Assembly: GCA_901457705.2 (NCBI GenBank)
Contig: LR590083.2
Span: forward strand, 682,001 to 746,000
Direction: 5' to 3'
DNA from: Beijerinckiaceae bacterium RH AL1
GTDB lineage: Bacteria; Pseudomonadota; Alphaproteobacteria; Rhizobiales; Beijerinckiaceae
DNA length: 64,000 nucleotides
Position 1 is the first letter of the stretch. Every line of letters starts with the position of its first letter. Below are positions 45,576-54,724 of the stretch, piece after piece. The notes beneath the pieces were generated by a model. The model was not told the DNA's origin, made no database searches, and saw nothing but the letters and a program-made list of their open reading frames with translations. A program made the translations under genes and the position numbers.

Positions 45576-47090
45576 CTAGTTCACCGGGACCGCGACGAAG
45601 CGGACCTCGCCCTGCGCGTTGGCGACGAGCAGCAGCGCGGTCTTCTTCGCGCCGCCCTTCAGCGCGCGGATCTTGTCGGCGGCAGCGGCCGGCTCGCTCA
45701 CCGGCTCCTGGTTGATCTCCACCAGAATCTCGCCGGGATGCAGCTGCTTGTCGGCAGCCGGCGAGTTCGGTGCGACGTCGCTGATGACGACGCCCGACGA
45801 CACGCTGTCGTTGATCGTGAACTTCTGCCGCGTCTCGGCGGTGAGGCCGGAGAAGGTCATGCCGAGCGCGCTCTGCACGGCGGCGGGGCCCGGCGGCGTC
45901 GCGGCGTCGGGCTTGGCGCCGCTGCTCGTCGCCGCGACCTTGGTCACGTCGTCGAGCCGGCCGAGCCGGACCGTCTTCGTCAGCTGCTTGCCCTTGCGCA
46001 TCACGACGACCGGCACCTCCTTGCCGACCGGGGTGAGCGCGACGATCTTCGGCAGCTCGCGCGATTCCTTCACGTCGTGGCCGTCGAAGGAGACGATCAC
46101 GTCGCCGGTCTCGATGCCGGCCGCGGCGGCGGGGCCTTTCGCGTCGGTGCCGGACACCAGCGCGCCGCGCACCTTTCCGAGATCGAGGCTCTCGGCGATC
46201 GTGTCGTCGACGTTCTGGATGCGCACGCCGAGCCAGCCGCGCCGCACCTCGCCGTACTTCTCGAGCTGGTCGATCACGGGCATCACGGTCGACGCCGGCG
46301 TCGCGAAGCCGATGCCGATCGAGCCGCCCGACGGCGACAGGATCGCCGTGTTGATGCCGATGACCTCGCCCGCCATGTTGAACAGCGGGCCGCCGGAGTT
46401 GCCCTTGTTGATGGCGGCGTCCGTCTGGATGTAGTTGTCGTAGGGACCGCTATCGATGTTGCGGTGGCGCGCCGACACGATGCCCGCGGTCACCGTGCCG
46501 CCGAGGCCGAACGGGTTGCCGACCGCCATCACCCAGTCGCCGACGCGCATGGCTTCCGAGTCGCCGAACTTCACCGCCTTCAGCGGCTTCTCCGGCTTAA
46601 CCTGCAGCACCGCCACGTCGACCTTGGTGTCCGTGCCGAGCACCTTGGCGCGCAGCTTCTGGCCGTCCGTGAAGATGACGGTGATCTCGTTGGCGTCGGC
46701 GATGACGTGGTTGTTGGTGATGATGATCCCCTTGGGATCGACCACGAAGCCCGAGCCGAGCGAGTTCGATTGGCGCTCGCCGTGATGCGGCGCGTCGTCG
46801 CCGTGACGCTTCTTGAAGAACTCGTCGAAGAGGTCGTCGAACGGCGTGCCCTGCTGGCCCGGCGCACTCTGCGGGCCGTCGGAATCGTCGTTGCTCGCCT
46901 GCTTCTTGTCCTCGACCGTCTGGGTCGCCGAGATGTTGACGACGGCATCGCTCACGGCGGCCGCTTCGTCGGCCAGCGAGTCCGGCCCGCGCGCGGCAGC
47001 AGGCGTCGCGATCGCAAGACCGAGGCCGCTCGCGATGAGCGCGATTCGCGCCAGGCCGGCGAGCGAAAGGGGAGTCATGGGCGAGCCCAT
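45576..47090 (-). CDS. degP: Do-family periplasmic serine protease (DegP/DegQ)
   Basis: A 504-residue protease/chaperone of the envelope. Signal peptide about 1-34; trypsin-like domain with catalytic His128 (TNNHVIAD), Asp158 (VDVAVLQ) and Ser232 (GNSGGPLF); two PDZ domains, about 295-385 and 415-500. A Ser/Asp/Gln-rich LA-loop-like stretch lies before the catalytic domain. ATG 47090 and 47078 are both possible; an AGGAG lies upstream. DegP versus DegQ cannot be distinguished by eye. Confidence 0.92.
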   Translation of the reverse strand: MGSPMTPLSLAGLARIALIASGLGLAIATPAAARGPDSLADEAAAVSDAVVNISATQTVEDKKQASNDDSDGPQSAPGQQGTPFDDLFDEFFKKRHGDDAPHHGERQSNSLGSGFVVDPKGIIITNNHVIADANEITVIFTDGQKLRAKVLGTDTKVDVAVLQVKPEKPLKAVKFGDSEAMRVGDWVMAVGNPFGLGGTVTAGIVSARHRNIDSGPYDNYIQTDAAINKGNSGGPLFNMAGEVIGINTAILSPSGGSIGIGFATPASTVMPVIDQLEKYGEVRRGWLGVRIQNVDDTIAESLDLGKVRGALVSGTDAKGPAAAAGIETGDVIVSFDGHDVKESRELPKIVALTPVGKEVPVVVMRKGKQLTKTVRLGRLDDVTKVAATSSGAKPDAATPPGPAAVQSALGMTFSGLTAETRQKFTINDSVSSGVVISDVAPNSPAADKQLHPGEILVEINQEPVSEPAAAADKIRALKGGAKKTALLLVANAQGEVRFVAVPVN

Positions 47091-47234
47091 CCTGTTCGAT
47101 ACTCCTAACGGGTCCAACGCGGCGCGTCGGCGACCAAGTTCAGGCGAACTCCATCTGCCGCGCAAGTCAATTTGGTGGCGTGCGCTCGACCGCCGCAAGC
47201 AGCCGGGCGCGGGCGCCGCTTGTGCGCGCTTTAA

Positions 47235-47246
47235 ATTGCCCGCAAT
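47235..47246. promoter_or_regulatory. Short palindrome upstream of ohrR
   Basis: ATTGC-CC-GCAAT is a small perfect inverted repeat 41 bp before the ohrR start. OhrR boxes in other bacteria contain an ATT/AAT dyad, so this may be its operator; the match is short. Confidence 0.35.
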
Positions 47247-47286
47247 CGAAAGTGGCGCGGCCGAAGAAAACGTCTAAATCTTCCTG

Positions 47287-47748
47287 ATGTCAGCCTCGCC
47301 GGCCCTCGCCCTAAGCAAGCAGCTCTGCTTTGCGGTGTATTCCACCTCCCACGCGTTCACGCGCGCGTACAGAGCGCTGCTCGACCCGCTTGGGCTGACC
47401 TATCCGCAATATCTGGTGCTGCTCGTGCTGTGGGAGACCGACGGCCTGCGGGTGAAGGAGATCGGCGCGAAGCTCTTTCTCGATTCCGGCACCTTGACCC
47501 CGTTGCTGAAGCGCCTCGAGAGCCTCGGCTACGTGCGGCGCGTGCGCGATCCCTCCGACGAGCGGCAGGTCACGATCCTGCTCACGCCGGCGGGACAGGC
47601 GCTCGAGCGCAAGGCCGCCACCGTGCCCGAGGACATGTCCTGCATGGCGCAGATCGAGGAAGCCGAGATGGTCGCGCTCATCGAGCGGCTGAACCGGCTG
47701 CGCGGCTCGCTCCAAGGGGCCTGCGGCGAGGCGCTGGAGCCTGCATGA
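47287..47748 (+). CDS. ohrR: MarR-family organic hydroperoxide sensor OhrR
   Basis: A 153-residue repressor. The peroxide-sensing Cys14 is in the family motif KQLCFAVYS, and a second cysteine (Cys119) lies 105 residues on, the same spacing as in two-cysteine OhrR of Xanthomonas. The winged helix is [24 protein letters not shown] (two pieces), and the wing is RDPSDERQV. No ohr gene is adjacent, so the usual partner is elsewhere. Its stop overlaps the cinA-like start (ATGA). Confidence 0.88.
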   Translation: MSASPALALSKQLCFAVYSTSHAFTRAYRALLDPLGLTYPQYLVLLVLWETDGLRVKEIGAKLFLDSGTLTPLLKRLESLGYVRRVRDPSDERQVTILLTPAGQALERKAATVPEDMSCMAQIEEAEMVALIERLNRLRGSLQGACGEALEPA

Positions 47749-48473
47749 GCGTCACAGCGGCGATCCTCGTCATCGGCGACGAGATTCTCTCCGGGCGCAC
47801 CAAGGACAAGAACATCGGCGTCATCGCCGATCGGTGCACCGAGCTCGGCATCGACCTGCGCGAGGTCCGCATCGTCCCCGACGAGCTCGACGAGATCGTC
47901 GCCGCCGTCAAAGCCCTCAAGGCGCGCTACACCTATCTCTTCACGACGGGCGGCATCGGCCCGACGCACGACGACATCACGGCCGACGCTGTTGCGGCGG
48001 CGTTCGGCGTCGGCATCTCCGAGGACCCGCGGGCGATCGCGCTCCTGCTCGAGCGCATCAAGCCGGAGGATCTGAACGAGGCGCGCCGCCGCATGGCCCG
48101 CATCCCGCACGGCGCCGAGCTCGTCGAGAACGAGGTGTCGAAGGCTCCGGGCTTCTGGATCGGCAACGTCATCGTGATGGCCGGCGTGCCGGCGATCATG
48201 AAGATGATGCTCGAGGCGGTGACGCCGAAGCTGAAGGTCGGCAGCCGCACGGTGTCGAAGTCGGTCGCCGCCGGCCGCCTGCCCGAGGGCACCTACGCCG
48301 CCGCGCTGACGGCGATCGCCGCCGCGCATCCCTCGGTGTCGATCGGGTCGTATCCGAGCATCCGCGATGGGCAGTTCCACAACGAGATCGTCGTGCGCGG
48401 CAAGGACGCCGACGAGGTCGACGATGTCGCCTCGCGCGTCGAGACGATGGTGCGCGGCTTCGAGGCGGGGTGA
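47745..48473 (+). CDS. CinA/MoaB-type molybdopterin-binding domain protein
   Basis: A 242-residue protein with the molybdopterin-binding fold: [15 protein letters not shown] at the start and [20 protein letters not shown] mid-chain. It has the N-terminal half of CinA without the C-terminal deamidase, the form often annotated as competence/damage-inducible protein A or FAD-pyrophosphatase-like in Rhizobiales. Overlapping starts place it in the ohrR-cinA-gpt operon. Confidence 0.87.
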   Translation: MSVTAAILVIGDEILSGRTKDKNIGVIADRCTELGIDLREVRIVPDELDEIVAAVKALKARYTYLFTTGGIGPTHDDITADAVAAAFGVGISEDPRAIALLLERIKPEDLNEARRRMARIPHGAELVENEVSKAPGFWIGNVIVMAGVPAIMKMMLEAVTPKLKVGSRTVSKSVAAGRLPEGTYAAALTAIAAAHPSVSIGSYPSIRDGQFHNEIVVRGKDADEVDDVASRVETMVRGFEAG

Positions 48474-48976
48474 TGGAGCAGAACCGCGCCTTCCCGGTCT
48501 CCTGGGACCAGTTCCACCGCGACTGTCGGGCGCTCGCGTGGCGGCTCAGCGCGCTGGGGCCGTTCTCGGCGATGGTGACGGTGACGCGCGGCGGCCTCGT
48601 GCCGGCGGCGATCGTCGCGCGCGAGCTGTCGATCCGCGTCATCGAGACGGTATCGATCTCGAGCTACCACGGCGAGGCCGGCGCCAACGAGGCCACCCAG
48701 GGCGCGGCGACGATCCTCAAGGGCATGGCCGCGGAGATTTCGGCCGGCGGCGGCGAGGGCATCCTCATCGTCGACGATCTCGTCGACACGGGACAGACCG
48801 CGCGCGTGATGCGCGACCTGCTGCCGAAGGCGCACCTCGCCACGGTCTATGCGAAACCGGCGGGCCGGCCGCTCGTCGACACCTTCGTCACCGAGGTGTC
48901 GCAGGATACCTGGATCTACTTTCCGTGGGATCTCGGGCTCAGCTTCCAGTCGCCGATCGGCGGCGGCAAGGCGTAG
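48473..48976 (+). CDS. gpt: Xanthine-guanine phosphoribosyltransferase
   Basis: A 167-residue purine salvage enzyme making GMP, XMP or IMP from bases and PRPP. The PRPP loop is [14 protein letters not shown] (about residues 97-110), and [14 protein letters not shown] and the C-terminal WIYFPWD fit the Gpt family. The TGATG junction with the upstream gene shows translational coupling. Confidence 0.92.
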   Translation: MEQNRAFPVSWDQFHRDCRALAWRLSALGPFSAMVTVTRGGLVPAAIVARELSIRVIETVSISSYHGEAGANEATQGAATILKGMAAEISAGGGEGILIVDDLVDTGQTARVMRDLLPKAHLATVYAKPAGRPLVDTFVTEVSQDTWIYFPWDLGLSFQSPIGGGKA

Positions 48977-49080
48977 ATCTTCTCGGCAGTTGGCTGGGCG
49001 CAAATCGATCGCGCCCGATGGACTTCCATCGCTGCCGCGCCATCTCATAAGCCCACAACAACGACAGCGGGAGAATGCAT

Positions 49081-49746
49081 ATGACGCGCGCAGGTTGGAT
49101 CGCGGCGGCGAGCCTTTTGGCGATGACGGTGGCCGCGCAGGCGGCGCCGGAGCGGATCCGCGGCACCGTCGAGTCTGTCAGCGACAGCGCCATCACGGTG
49201 AAGACCGCGGACGGCACCAAGGAGCTGGCGCTCGCCGGCGACACCAAGTTCGTGTGGGTCGTCCCCTCGAGCCTCGACGAGGTGAAGGACGGCAAGTTCA
49301 TCGGCACCGCGACCAAGGGCGAGAACCCGCCGAAGGCGGTCGAGGTGGTGGTCTTCCCGGCTTCGATGAACGGCACGGCCGAGGGCCATTACGCGTGGGA
49401 CGCGATCGAGGACAAGACCGGCGGCGACAAGCTGACCAAGACGAAGATGACCAACGGCACGATCAAGTCGACCGGCGCGCCGCTGACGAAGACCAAGATG
49501 ACCAACGGCACGATCAAGTCGTCGTCGGGCACGGGCGGCGACAAGATGATCGACGTCACCTACGACAACGGGCAGGAGCTGAAGATCGCCGTGCCGTCGT
49601 CGGCGCCGATCGTCGCCTTCGATCCCGCCGACAAGTCGATCGTCACGAAGGGCGCCACCGTGTTCGCCGTCGCCGCGCCGACCGGCGGCAAGCTCGACGC
49701 GAAGCTCGTAGCCGTCGGCAAGGGCGACACCAAGCCGCCGATGTGA
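49081..49746 (+). CDS. Exported protein with tandem TKTKMTNGTIKS repeats
   Basis: A 221-residue protein of unknown function. The signal peptide (core AASLLAMTVAAQA) is followed by a small beta-rich domain (IRGTVESVSDSAITVKTADG looks like a DUF5666/OB-type strand pattern) interrupted by two copies of LTKTKMTNGTIKS. ATG 49081 has GGGAG 8 bp upstream; ATG 49075 lies too close to it. Monocistronic. Confidence 0.8.
   Translation: MTRAGWIAAASLLAMTVAAQAAPERIRGTVESVSDSAITVKTADGTKELALAGDTKFVWVVPSSLDEVKDGKFIGTATKGENPPKAVEVVVFPASMNGTAEGHYAWDAIEDKTGGDKLTKTKMTNGTIKSTGAPLTKTKMTNGTIKSSSGTGGDKMIDVTYDNGQELKIAVPSSAPIVAFDPADKSIVTKGATVFAVAAPTGGKLDAKLVAVGKGDTKPPM
49432..49521 (+). repeat. Two in-frame 39-bp repeats
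   Basis: Two 39-bp units at 49432-49470 and 49483-49521, nearly identical, are separated by 12 bp (period 51 bp, 17 codons). They keep the reading frame, so expansion or contraction would change the protein by 17 residues. Confidence 0.85.
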
Positions 49747-49753
49747 TCGGCGG

Positions 49754-50701
49754 CTAGCTCATCGCCTTTCGCGGCTCGTAGGGCTGCGTCTCCGCGAGCT
49801 TCCTGGCGAGATCTGCGAGGCTCGCGGAATCATCGGGCAGCACGATGCGCAGCGCCACGAGCAGGTCGCCGCGCGTCTTCGCCGGCGTCAGCAGGCCCTT
49901 GCCGCGCAGGCGCAGGGTGCGGCCGCCGTTGGTGCCGGGCGGTATCGACATCTCGACCTGGCCTTCGAGCGTCGGCACCTGCACCTTCGCGCCGAGCACC
50001 GCCTCGTAGAGGGTGATCGGCAGGTCGAGGCGGAGGTCCGCGCCGTCGGCGCGGAAATGCGGGTGGCGGGCGATCGTCACAGTGACGATCGCATCGCCCG
50101 CCGGCGCGCCGTTCACGCCCGGCTGGCCTTGCGCCTTCAGCCTTATCGACTTGCCGTCCTCGATGCCTGGCGGCACGGACACCTCGAGCGTGCGCCCGGT
50201 CGGCAAGCTGACCCGCTTCGTTGCGCCATGCACGCTCTCGGCGAGCGTGATGGTGGTCGCCGCCTGCACGTCCTCGCCGCGGACCGCCGTGCGCTGCTGG
50301 CCGAAGCCGCCGGCGCGGCCGCGCGGTGCGGCGCCGCCGAAGAGATCGGCGAAGATGTCGGCGGCATCGAAGCCGCCGGCGCGGCCACCGCGCGCGCCGC
50401 CGAAGTTGAACTCGAAATTGTCGAAGCCGCCGCGCCCGCCGGCGCCGCCCGAGAAGCCCTCGAAGCCGCCCTGGAAGCGCGGCTTGCCTTCGGCGTCGAT
50501 CTCGCCGCGGTCGAACTGGCCGCGGCGCTTCTCGTCGCCCAAGATCTCGTAGGCCGCGCCGACCTCGGCGAAGCGATCCTTCGCCTTGGGGTCGGTGCTC
50601 TGGTCGGGATGGTACTTCTTGGCGAGGCGCCGGAACGCCTTCTTGATGTCGTCCTGGCCGGCGCCTTTGGCGACGCCGAGAACGGTGTAGGGATCGCGCA
50701 T
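49754..50701 (-). CDS. DnaJ-family protein without zinc finger (CbpA-like)
   Basis: A 315-residue Hsp40. The J domain has HPD at residues 31-33 (KKYHPDQS); a Gly/Phe-rich linker follows (about 75-135); then two C-terminal substrate-binding barrels (VSVPPGIEDGKSIRLKAQG, and later VEMSIPPGTNGGRTLRLRG). The cysteine-rich zinc domain of DnaJ is absent, the type II or CbpA layout. It should stimulate DnaK ATPase. AAGGA stands before ATG 50701. Confidence 0.9.
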   Translation of the reverse strand: MRDPYTVLGVAKGAGQDDIKKAFRRLAKKYHPDQSTDPKAKDRFAEVGAAYEILGDEKRRGQFDRGEIDAEGKPRFQGGFEGFSGGAGGRGGFDNFEFNFGGARGGRAGGFDAADIFADLFGGAAPRGRAGGFGQQRTAVRGEDVQAATTITLAESVHGATKRVSLPTGRTLEVSVPPGIEDGKSIRLKAQGQPGVNGAPAGDAIVTVTIARHPHFRADGADLRLDLPITLYEAVLGAKVQVPTLEGQVEMSIPPGTNGGRTLRLRGKGLLTPAKTRGDLLVALRIVLPDDSASLADLARKLAETQPYEPRKAMS

Positions 50702-50998
50702 GTGTCCTTAAGAGCCCAAGCGAACGGCCGCCCGAAGCGCGGCCGTGATGTCTCGTTCATCATGTGGGTAGCCGCCCGCCCGGCGCAAGCGCGGCCGGGG
50801 CGCCTGCCGCAATTGGCGGATTGGGCAGACAAGCCGAGTAGACGCTGTCAAGTGCCGGCCTGTTGCGGCAAAGATACTTAACGGATATTAAAATTTACAA
50901 ACGAGGCGATTTGGTGAGCGCCCTGTTCATCTTAAACCCGTCCTTAACTCGACGCATCGTTAATGGCGAAACGAACCCCCGCGTTGACAGGTTGCGTC

Positions 50999-52357
50999 AT
51001 GTGTAATGCAGTTGCCCCTTCCGGCGTCCGCCTCGTCGCCCGTTTCGCGTTCGCTGCCGCCACTGCGGCCCTTCTCGCCGGCTGCGCCGACACGACGCGC
51101 TTCACCGGCGACCCGCTCGGCAACCCGTTCAAGATGGCCTCGACCGACCGGGCGCCGACCGGCAGCCTGGAGCCGCGCGCCAACGCCGACGACATGGCGC
51201 CGCCGCCCTACCAGTCGCACAGCGCCGTGACCTCGCATCCGCTCGCCGCGCCTGCGCCGAGCCGCGTCGCGAGCTACGAGGCGCCGCGCAGCTACGCGCC
51301 GCCGAAGCCCGAGTTCGCTGCGCCGTCCGGCCACGGCTCCTGGACGTCGCAGGGCGGCATGTCGGTGACCGCCGCCGACGGCGACACCGCCGCCATCCTC
51401 GCCGCCCGCTACAATGTGCCGACGGACGCGCTCATCCACGCCAACGGCTTCCGTGCCGCCGCCGACATCCGCCCCGGCACGCGCCTCGTGATCCCGATCT
51501 ACCAGGCCGGCGGCGCGCGCGTCGCCGAGAGCGTTCCGCACGGCCGCGAGCGTCTCGCCAAGGAGCACCTGAGCAAGACCGCCGACCGCAAGGTCGAGAA
51601 GGTCCGCCGCGAGGAGGTCACCGAGCGCGACGAGCCGCGCAAGGCCCGCCACGACGACGAGGTGATGCACTGGAAGAAGGGCCCGGCGCCCGCCCGCATG
51701 GGCGAGGCCGACCCGAGGACCAAGGCCGAGGACAAGCGCGCCGCCCGCAAGCTGGAGCGCGAGGAGAAGGCCGAGCGCGAGCCGAGCAAGGCCGAGCGCA
51801 AGGCGGCCCGCCAGCAGGCCAAGGCCGAGGAGAAGGTCGAGACGCGGCGCACCAAGGTGGCGACGGCCGAGGTTGAGGCGCAGCCCGTCCGCGAGGTGCC
51901 GGCGAGCGCCCCGCACAAGGCGCAGGCCGACACGACGCCGACCGCCAGCCTGCCGCCGGCGGCCGAGGAGAAGGTCGCGTCGTCGGGCGGCCCCGAGTTC
52001 CGCTGGCCCGCGCACGGCCGCATCATCCAGGGCTTCAAGGCGGCCGGCAACGACGGCATCAACATCGCCGTGCCGGACGGCACCCCGGTGAAGGCGGCGG
52101 AGAGCGGCGTGGTCGCCTACGCCGGCAGCGAGATCAAGGGTTTCGGCAACCTCGTGCTGATCCGCCACCCCAACGGCTTCGTCACGGCCTACGCCAACAA
52201 CGGCAGCCTCGACGTGAAGCGCGGCGAGCAGGTGAAGCGCGGCCAGACGATCGCAATGTCCGGCCAGAGCGGCAACGTGTCCTCGCCGCAGCTTCACTTC
52301 GAGGTGCGCAAGGGCTCGACGCCGGTCGACCCGACCCGCTACCTCGCCGGGCTCTGA
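50999..52357 (+). CDS. LysM-M23 lipoprotein, NlpD/EnvC-like, catalytic residues lost
   Basis: A 452-residue lipoprotein (from ATG 50999; 464 from ATG 50963). Lipobox LLAGC gives the lipidated Cys near residue 29. A LysM domain lies at about 120-165 (ADGDTAAILAARYNVPTDALIHANGF region), then a long Lys/Glu/Arg coiled stretch and a C-terminal M23 domain. Zinc-ligand positions look degenerate (NDGINI where HxGxD is expected, YANNGS for YAH, SPQLHFEV), so it probably activates amidases rather than cutting peptidoglycan. A terminator follows at 52407. Confidence 0.85.
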   Translation: MCNAVAPSGVRLVARFAFAAATAALLAGCADTTRFTGDPLGNPFKMASTDRAPTGSLEPRANADDMAPPPYQSHSAVTSHPLAAPAPSRVASYEAPRSYAPPKPEFAAPSGHGSWTSQGGMSVTAADGDTAAILAARYNVPTDALIHANGFRAAADIRPGTRLVIPIYQAGGARVAESVPHGRERLAKEHLSKTADRKVEKVRREEVTERDEPRKARHDDEVMHWKKGPAPARMGEADPRTKAEDKRAARKLEREEKAEREPSKAERKAARQQAKAEEKVETRRTKVATAEVEAQPVREVPASAPHKAQADTTPTASLPPAAEEKVASSGGPEFRWPAHGRIIQGFKAAGNDGINIAVPDGTPVKAAESGVVAYAGSEIKGFGNLVLIRHPNGFVTAYANNGSLDVKRGEQVKRGQTIAMSGQSGNVSSPQLHFEVRKGSTPVDPTRYLAGL

Positions 52358-52406
52358 TCCAGGGATCCTCCCCGCCACCCGCGAGACACGAGCGGTGGGG
52401 ACGGTA

Positions 52407-52439
52407 AAAGCGGCGGCGGGACACTCCCGCCGCCGTTTT
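52407..52439. terminator. Bidirectional terminator between the NlpD-like gene and yidB
   Basis: A perfect 11-bp stem (52411-52421 with 52425-52435) has a 3-nt loop, AAAAG on the left and TTTTG on the right, serving the convergent genes on both sides. Confidence 0.88.
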
Positions 52440-52451
52440 GCGTTCGCGTCA

Positions 52452-52802
52452 TTATTGCGGGTTCTGCAGCTGCCCGTTCGGGCTCTGCTGGTCGACGGCG
52501 GCGGGCAGCGCCTTGGCCAGCACGTCGGCGATCTGGCCTTGCGGCAGGCCGAAGTGCTGCTCGATCTGCTGCACGTACTCGTTGCCGAGGATGTTGTGGA
52601 TGTCGTCGGCGGTGATCGGCTCGTTCGGCCCATGGCCGAGCCAGGAGGACACCTGCGAGCCGTAGCCCGACTCCTGCGCCTTCTGCAGCAGGCCGTTGAG
52701 CCCGCCCGGGTAGACCTGGTTCACCGCGCCGGCCACCGTCTCCGGCGAGACCGAGCCGAGCACGCTGCCGAGCGCGCCCTTCGCCATATCGAACAAGCCC
52801 AT
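52452..52802 (-). CDS. YidB/DUF937-family protein
   Basis: A 116-residue protein with the family pattern MGLFDMAKGALGSVLG, LNGLLQKAQESGYGSQVSSWLG and ITADDIHNILG. Function unknown. GAGGT precedes ATG 52802. Confidence 0.88.
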   Translation of the reverse strand: MGLFDMAKGALGSVLGSVSPETVAGAVNQVYPGGLNGLLQKAQESGYGSQVSSWLGHGPNEPITADDIHNILGNEYVQQIEQHFGLPQGQIADVLAKALPAAVDQQSPNGQLQNPQ

Positions 52803-52928
52803 GTGCCACCTCAAGGTTTTCCGCGGCCGGCCGCGGCGGCGAGCCGTCGCGCTAAAGCTAGGCCTTTCGCGCCCGCGAACAAGGCGGTGCCTTCGTCTTA
52901 TGCGGGAGATTTTGGGGTGCGATCGCGG

Positions 52929-52954
52929 GCGATGTCGGCACGCGCCGACATCGC
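52929..52954. repeat. Perfect 11-bp palindromic hairpin
   Basis: GCGATGTCGGC at 52929-52939 and GCCGACATCGC at 52944-52954 pair around ACGC. No T tract follows, so it is not a typical terminator. Confidence 0.7.
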
Positions 52955-53046
52955 GCCGGGCCATTGTCGGCGAGCGGCGCGTTCGGATGGGGCCAAAGTC
53001 GGCGCTCGCCGTCTCCGACAAGGACCTCTGTCGGCGCCCGCGCGCT

Positions 53047-53216
53047 CCTTCTCCCGCCCAGCGGGAGAAGGTGGCCCGACGAAGTCGGGTCGGATGAGGG
53101 AGGTTGGCATTGGCCCCGACGCCGGGCAACCCGCCGCATCGCACCTTCTCCGGCACCACCCTCATCCGACCTCCGCTGACGCGGAGGCCACCTTCTCCCG
53201 TCGGGACGGGAGAAGG
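53047..53216. repeat. BIME-like unit a
   Basis: First of six similar elements. Order: hairpin CCTTCTCCCGC/GCGGGAGAAGG, hairpin CCCGAC-GAA-GTCGGG, CGGATGAGG, a variable middle of about 70 bp, CCTCATCCG, hairpin CCTCCGC-TGAC-GCGGAGG, and a final hairpin CCTTCTCCCG/CGGGAGAAGG. The right half is the inverse of the left except for the inner hairpin. Confidence 0.88.
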
Positions 53217-53223
53217 GCGCGCG

Positions 53224-53589
53224 TCAGCGCTTCAGCCTCTCCTGCAAGGCAAGCTTGATCGGCGCGAGCGCCAAGTCGCCGCCGGTGATCACCAACGCAT
53301 TCGGCACGCGCACGACGCGCCATCCTTTGTCGGCAAACCACCGGTCGCGCCACGCATCGCGCCGCGCGCCGCCCTCATCCTCGTGCGACGGCCCGTCGAC
53401 CTCAAAGGCGACCCTCGCCTCAACACAGGCGAAATCCGCGATGAACGCGCCGACAGGCACCTGCCGCCTGAACTTCACCCCGAGCTGCCGGTTGCGCAGC
53501 GACCGCCACAGGATCTCCTCCGCAGTGGTTTGATCCCGGCGCATCTTCCGCGCCCGCGCAAGCTGGTGGTCCGAAGTCCTGGGCGGCAT
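53224..53589 (-). CDS. DUF559 domain protein (endonuclease-fold, Vsr-like)
   Basis: A 121-residue protein. ARKMRRDQTTAEEILWRSLRN, FRRQVPVGAFIADFAC and VAFEVDGPSHEDE...RDRWFADKGWRVVR are the DUF559 blocks, related to very-short-patch-repair endonucleases; the acidic and basic residues of the fold are present. The function of the family is unproven. It is flanked on both sides by BIME-like units, its 5' end 21 bp from unit b and its 3' end about 8 bp from unit a. A decayed copy lies at 55206. Confidence 0.85.
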   Translation of the reverse strand: MPPRTSDHQLARARKMRRDQTTAEEILWRSLRNRQLGVKFRRQVPVGAFIADFACVEARVAFEVDGPSHEDEGGARRDAWRDRWFADKGWRVVRVPNALVITGGDLALAPIKLALQERLKR

Positions 53590-53609
53590 CTTCAATGCCT
53601 CCGCGCGCT

Positions 53610-53779
53610 CCTTCTCCCGCGAGGCGGGAGAAGGTGGCCCGACGAAGTCGGGTCGGATGAGGGAGGCTTGCATTCGCCCCGACGCCGGGCAACCCGCTGC
53701 ATCGCGCCCTTTCCGGCACCGCCCTCATCCGACCTCCGCTGACGCGGAGGCCACCTTCTCCCGTAGGGACGGGAGAAGG
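53610..53779. repeat. BIME-like unit b
   Basis: Same structure as unit a, with the loop of the last hairpin reading TAGGGA. It lies 21 bp from the start codon of the intact DUF559 gene; the linker GCCTCCGCGCGCT is shared with unit d beside the decayed DUF559 copy. Confidence 0.88.
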
Positions 53780-53799
53780 GGAGCGCGGCACCGCCGCGC

Positions 53800-54339
53800 C
53801 TACCGCCGGCCGAACACGACGCGGCCGTCGCTGCCGACGCGGTGCGGCAGGCGCTGCACGGGCGCCGGCACAGCCTGCGATGGCTCCGGGAAGCGCGGCG
53901 GGCCGGGGTGGAGAAAGCGCTCGTCGTCCTGCGCCTGATCGTGGCTCGGCCAGAACAGGAGGGCGAGCGACAGGGCGAGTTGCACCACGGCGCCGATCAT
54001 GGTGCCGTTGCCCTGCGTGTGCAGGAGCGGGGCGAGGATCAGCCTGTCCACGACCTTGAAGATCAGCCAGACGGCGATGACAAGGGTCGGGTCCCAGCCG
54101 ATGTCGCGGATGCGGCGGACGTGCAGCGACAGGCTGCACCAGAGCAGGACGCCGACGAGCGGCAGAAGGCAGACGACCCAGCCGGCCAGCGTGCCCCAAC
54201 TGTGCGCCGTCGCCGCGATCGTGCCGCCGACCAAGATCGCCGCGAGCCCGGCGCCGAACGCGAGGCCCAAGGCCATCGTGCCGAAAAAATACGGCAGCCG
54301 CTTCAGCCGCCCCTGGAGTGAAAAGACCGTCTCGAACAT
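53800..54339 (-). CDS. DUF805 membrane protein
   Basis: A 179-residue inner-membrane protein with four hydrophobic helices; FSLQGRLKRLPYFFGTMAL at the start and SLHVRRIRDIGWDP in the loop are the DUF805 signature. The tail is Pro-rich and soluble. GGGAGG precedes ATG 54339. Function unknown. Confidence 0.87.
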   Translation of the reverse strand: MFETVFSLQGRLKRLPYFFGTMALGLAFGAGLAAILVGGTIAATAHSWGTLAGWVVCLLPLVGVLLWCSLSLHVRRIRDIGWDPTLVIAVWLIFKVVDRLILAPLLHTQGNGTMIGAVVQLALSLALLFWPSHDQAQDDERFLHPGPPRFPEPSQAVPAPVQRLPHRVGSDGRVVFGRR

Positions 54340-54452
54340 GAGGTGCCTCCCCTGGCAATGGAGGAAGCTTGGCCGCAAAGGGTTGAGATTTCGGGTTGCA
54401 GACATGGTGAAATGCGCGTGAAGCGGGCCGGGGCGCTAACGCCTCCGCGCGC

Positions 54453-54624
54453 CCTTCTCCCGCCCGGCGGGAGAAGGTGGCCCGACGAAGTCGGGTCGGA
54501 TGAGGGCGGTTGGCGTTGGCTGCGGCGCCCGGGCAGACCGGCCGCATCGCGCCCGTTCCGGCACCGCCCTCATCCGACCTCCGCTGACGCGGAGGCCACC
54601 TTCTCCCGTCGGGACGGGAGAAGG
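54453..54624. repeat. BIME-like unit c
   Basis: A third copy, in the gap between the DUF805 gene (start 54339) and the gene at 54725. Its halves and hairpins match unit a; the middle differs (GCGCCCGGGCAGACCGG region). Confidence 0.87.
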
Positions 54625-54724
54625 GGCGCGCGTCATGATCGATGGAGCCGCGCAACGAAGCCGCCCGCCGCCGGTTGCGCTGTCGCATCGGCCGCTGCCG
54701 AGGCGACAACCGGAGAGACGACAC

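Larger units (their letters stand above)
52803..53223. other. Gene-poor stretch with palindrome and repeat unit a
   Basis: No gene with a credible start is seen. It contains a hairpin at 52929-52954, several scattered TGTCGGCG-type motifs around 52934-53040, and the first BIME-like unit (53047-53216). Confidence 0.6.
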
